DNA from: Chloroflexota bacterium
GTDB lineage: Bacteria > Chloroflexota > Anaerolineae > Caldilineales > Caldilineaceae
Direction of reading: 5' to 3'
Assembly: GCA_003577005.1 (NCBI GenBank)
Contig: QEUW01000049.1
Coordinates: 1 to 28,127, forward strand
DNA: 28,127 nt
A program made the position numbers and the translations under genes. Numbering within the stretch: the stretch's first letter is position 1; every line of letters begins with the position of its first letter. Of the stretch, positions 27,097 through 28,127 are shown one piece after another. The notes under the pieces were generated by a model, which was not told where the DNA came from, searched no databases, and was given only the letters and a program-made list of their open reading frames with translations.

Positions 27097-28094
27097 GTAA
27101 CATTTTGTCACAACAACACGCCACCCTGCACGGTCTACTCGTGGTCGATAAGCCTGGGCTGTCGGCTCATGCAGCCCCCCCGCCACCCGCCGCCCTACGT
27201 GAGGAACGGCCGCCCACCAGCCACGATGTGGTGCAAATGGTTCGCCGCTGGAGCCGCGAGCGTCGCATCGGCCACACAGGCACGCTCGATCCGCTCGCCA
27301 GCGGTGTGCTTGTCCTCTGCCTCGGCCACGCCACGCGGCTGGTGGAGTACTATCAAGGGCATGATAAACAATACTATGCGGAGATCGTACTGGGGACGGC
27401 TACCGATACCTACGACGCCCTCGGCCAGGTCACAGCCACCAAACCGGTTCCCCTGCTTGATCGCACACAAATCGAAAATGTACTACACGATTTTTTGGGT
27501 TCTGTGTTACAATCTCCGCCGATATATTCGGCGTTAAAACAAGGCGGCGAAAGCGTACACCGCAAGGCTCGCCGGGGCGAGACCGTTATTCTGCCACCCC
27601 GGCCGGTGACCTTTTATCAGTTGGACTTATTGGCATTTCACGCCCCAAACCGCCTCTGTTTGCGCCTCGTCTGTTCAGCTGGAACCTACGTCCGCAGCCT
27701 GGCGCATGACCTGGGCCAGGCGCTCGGCACGGTGGGTCATCTGGCCCTGTTGCGCCGGGAAGCAGCCGGCCCATTTACCCTGGAAGATGCTCATACGCTG
27801 CCAGCGATTGAAGCGGCCGCACAGCAAAATCGTCTACATGAACTCCTGTTGCCGCCCGGTCATGGCTTGGGGTTGCCCAGGCTGACCGTTTCATCCGATG
27901 TCGCCCGCCGGCTTGGCTTTGGCCAGAAGGTCGTACTGGACGAGCAGGCCGTAGAGACCTTAGCCGCTGGCGATGAGCTGGCCCAGGCCTACGATGAGCA
28001 CGGCCACTTTCTCGGCATCGCGCGCTCACTGGGCCAGGCCGATGGCGGGGGTACTGTCTGGAAGGCTGAAAAATGGTTGGCGCAGGATGGATGA
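27093..28094 (+). CDS. truB: tRNA pseudouridine-55 synthase TruB
   Basis: A 333-aa TruB, which makes pseudouridine 55 in the T-loop of tRNAs. The catalytic motif RIGHTGTLDPLASGVL has D66 as nucleophile; YSALKQGGESVHRKARRGE and CSAGTYVRSLAHDLGQ are further conserved blocks. The GTG start overlaps the nrnA stop (GTGA), implying coupling. Unusual is the interrupted N-terminal motif: where TruB normally reads DKPxGxTSHDVV, here DKPG is followed by about 18 extra residues (LSAHAAPPPPAALREERP) before TSHDVV. The C-terminal extension after residue 250 resembles the PUA-like region. The downstream gene (often ribF) is outside the window. Confidence 0.95.
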   Translation: MSNILSQQHATLHGLLVVDKPGLSAHAAPPPPAALREERPPTSHDVVQMVRRWSRERRIGHTGTLDPLASGVLVLCLGHATRLVEYYQGHDKQYYAEIVLGTATDTYDALGQVTATKPVPLLDRTQIENVLHDFLGSVLQSPPIYSALKQGGESVHRKARRGETVILPPRPVTFYQLDLLAFHAPNRLCLRLVCSAGTYVRSLAHDLGQALGTVGHLALLRREAAGPFTLEDAHTLPAIEAAAQQNRLHELLLPPGHGLGLPRLTVSSDVARRLGFGQKVVLDEQAVETLAAGDELAQAYDEHGHFLGIARSLGQADGGGTVWKAEKWLAQDG

Positions 28095-28127
28095 TGTGCG
28101 TAGACAGGTGATGTTCTGGTGAAGTCT

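Overview
This 28-kb window most resembles a chromosome fragment of a Chloroflexota bacterium (Caldilineae or Anaerolineae type). That placement is an inference. It rests on the GC-rich Gram-positive-like gene order, the tandem SARP/STAND regulators with a small satellite protein, the short IF2, the nusA-ylxR-infB-rbfA-nrnA-truB order, and intergenic palindromes built from repeated short words. No rRNA, tRNA or CRISPR was found.

Left part (1-7.3 kb). A 5'-truncated GlpC-like iron-sulfur protein is followed by a ribbon-helix-helix/PIN toxin-antitoxin pair with a promoter overlapping its likely operator, and by a ketopantoate-reductase family gene. On the minus strand, a lipoprotein-type sugar-binding protein and a metal-dependent amidohydrolase form a two-gene unit. 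It diverges from a secreted protein of unknown function. The divergent region carries two promoter candidates and an 80-bp MITE-like element flanked by TTA.

Middle part (7.3-13.6 kb). A full-length glycine decarboxylase gene (gcvP, minus strand) is preceded by a tandem glycine riboswitch, an intrinsic terminator and a good promoter. The riboswitch linker contains an additional hairpin. The gcvP coding sequence contains a 67-bp nested palindrome read in frame. Then come a DUF2231-type membrane protein and the msrP-msrQ periplasmic methionine sulfoxide reductase pair.

Right part (13.6-28.1 kb). Two paralogous giant regulators (SARP/BTAD, NB-ARC-like ATPase, TPR) overlap by 4 nt and are followed by a 71-aa satellite protein. 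After a promoter and structured leader comes the translation/transcription operon nusA, ylxR, infB, rbfA, nrnA, truB. No rimP lies directly upstream of nusA. An ~815-nt gap without a convincing gene interrupts the operon between ylxR and infB.

The most interesting non-textbook material is the set of palindromic elements made of repeated short words (7.22, 7.94, 12.8 and 25.6 kb), the MITE, the hairpin-bearing riboswitch linker and the structured ylxR-infB gap.
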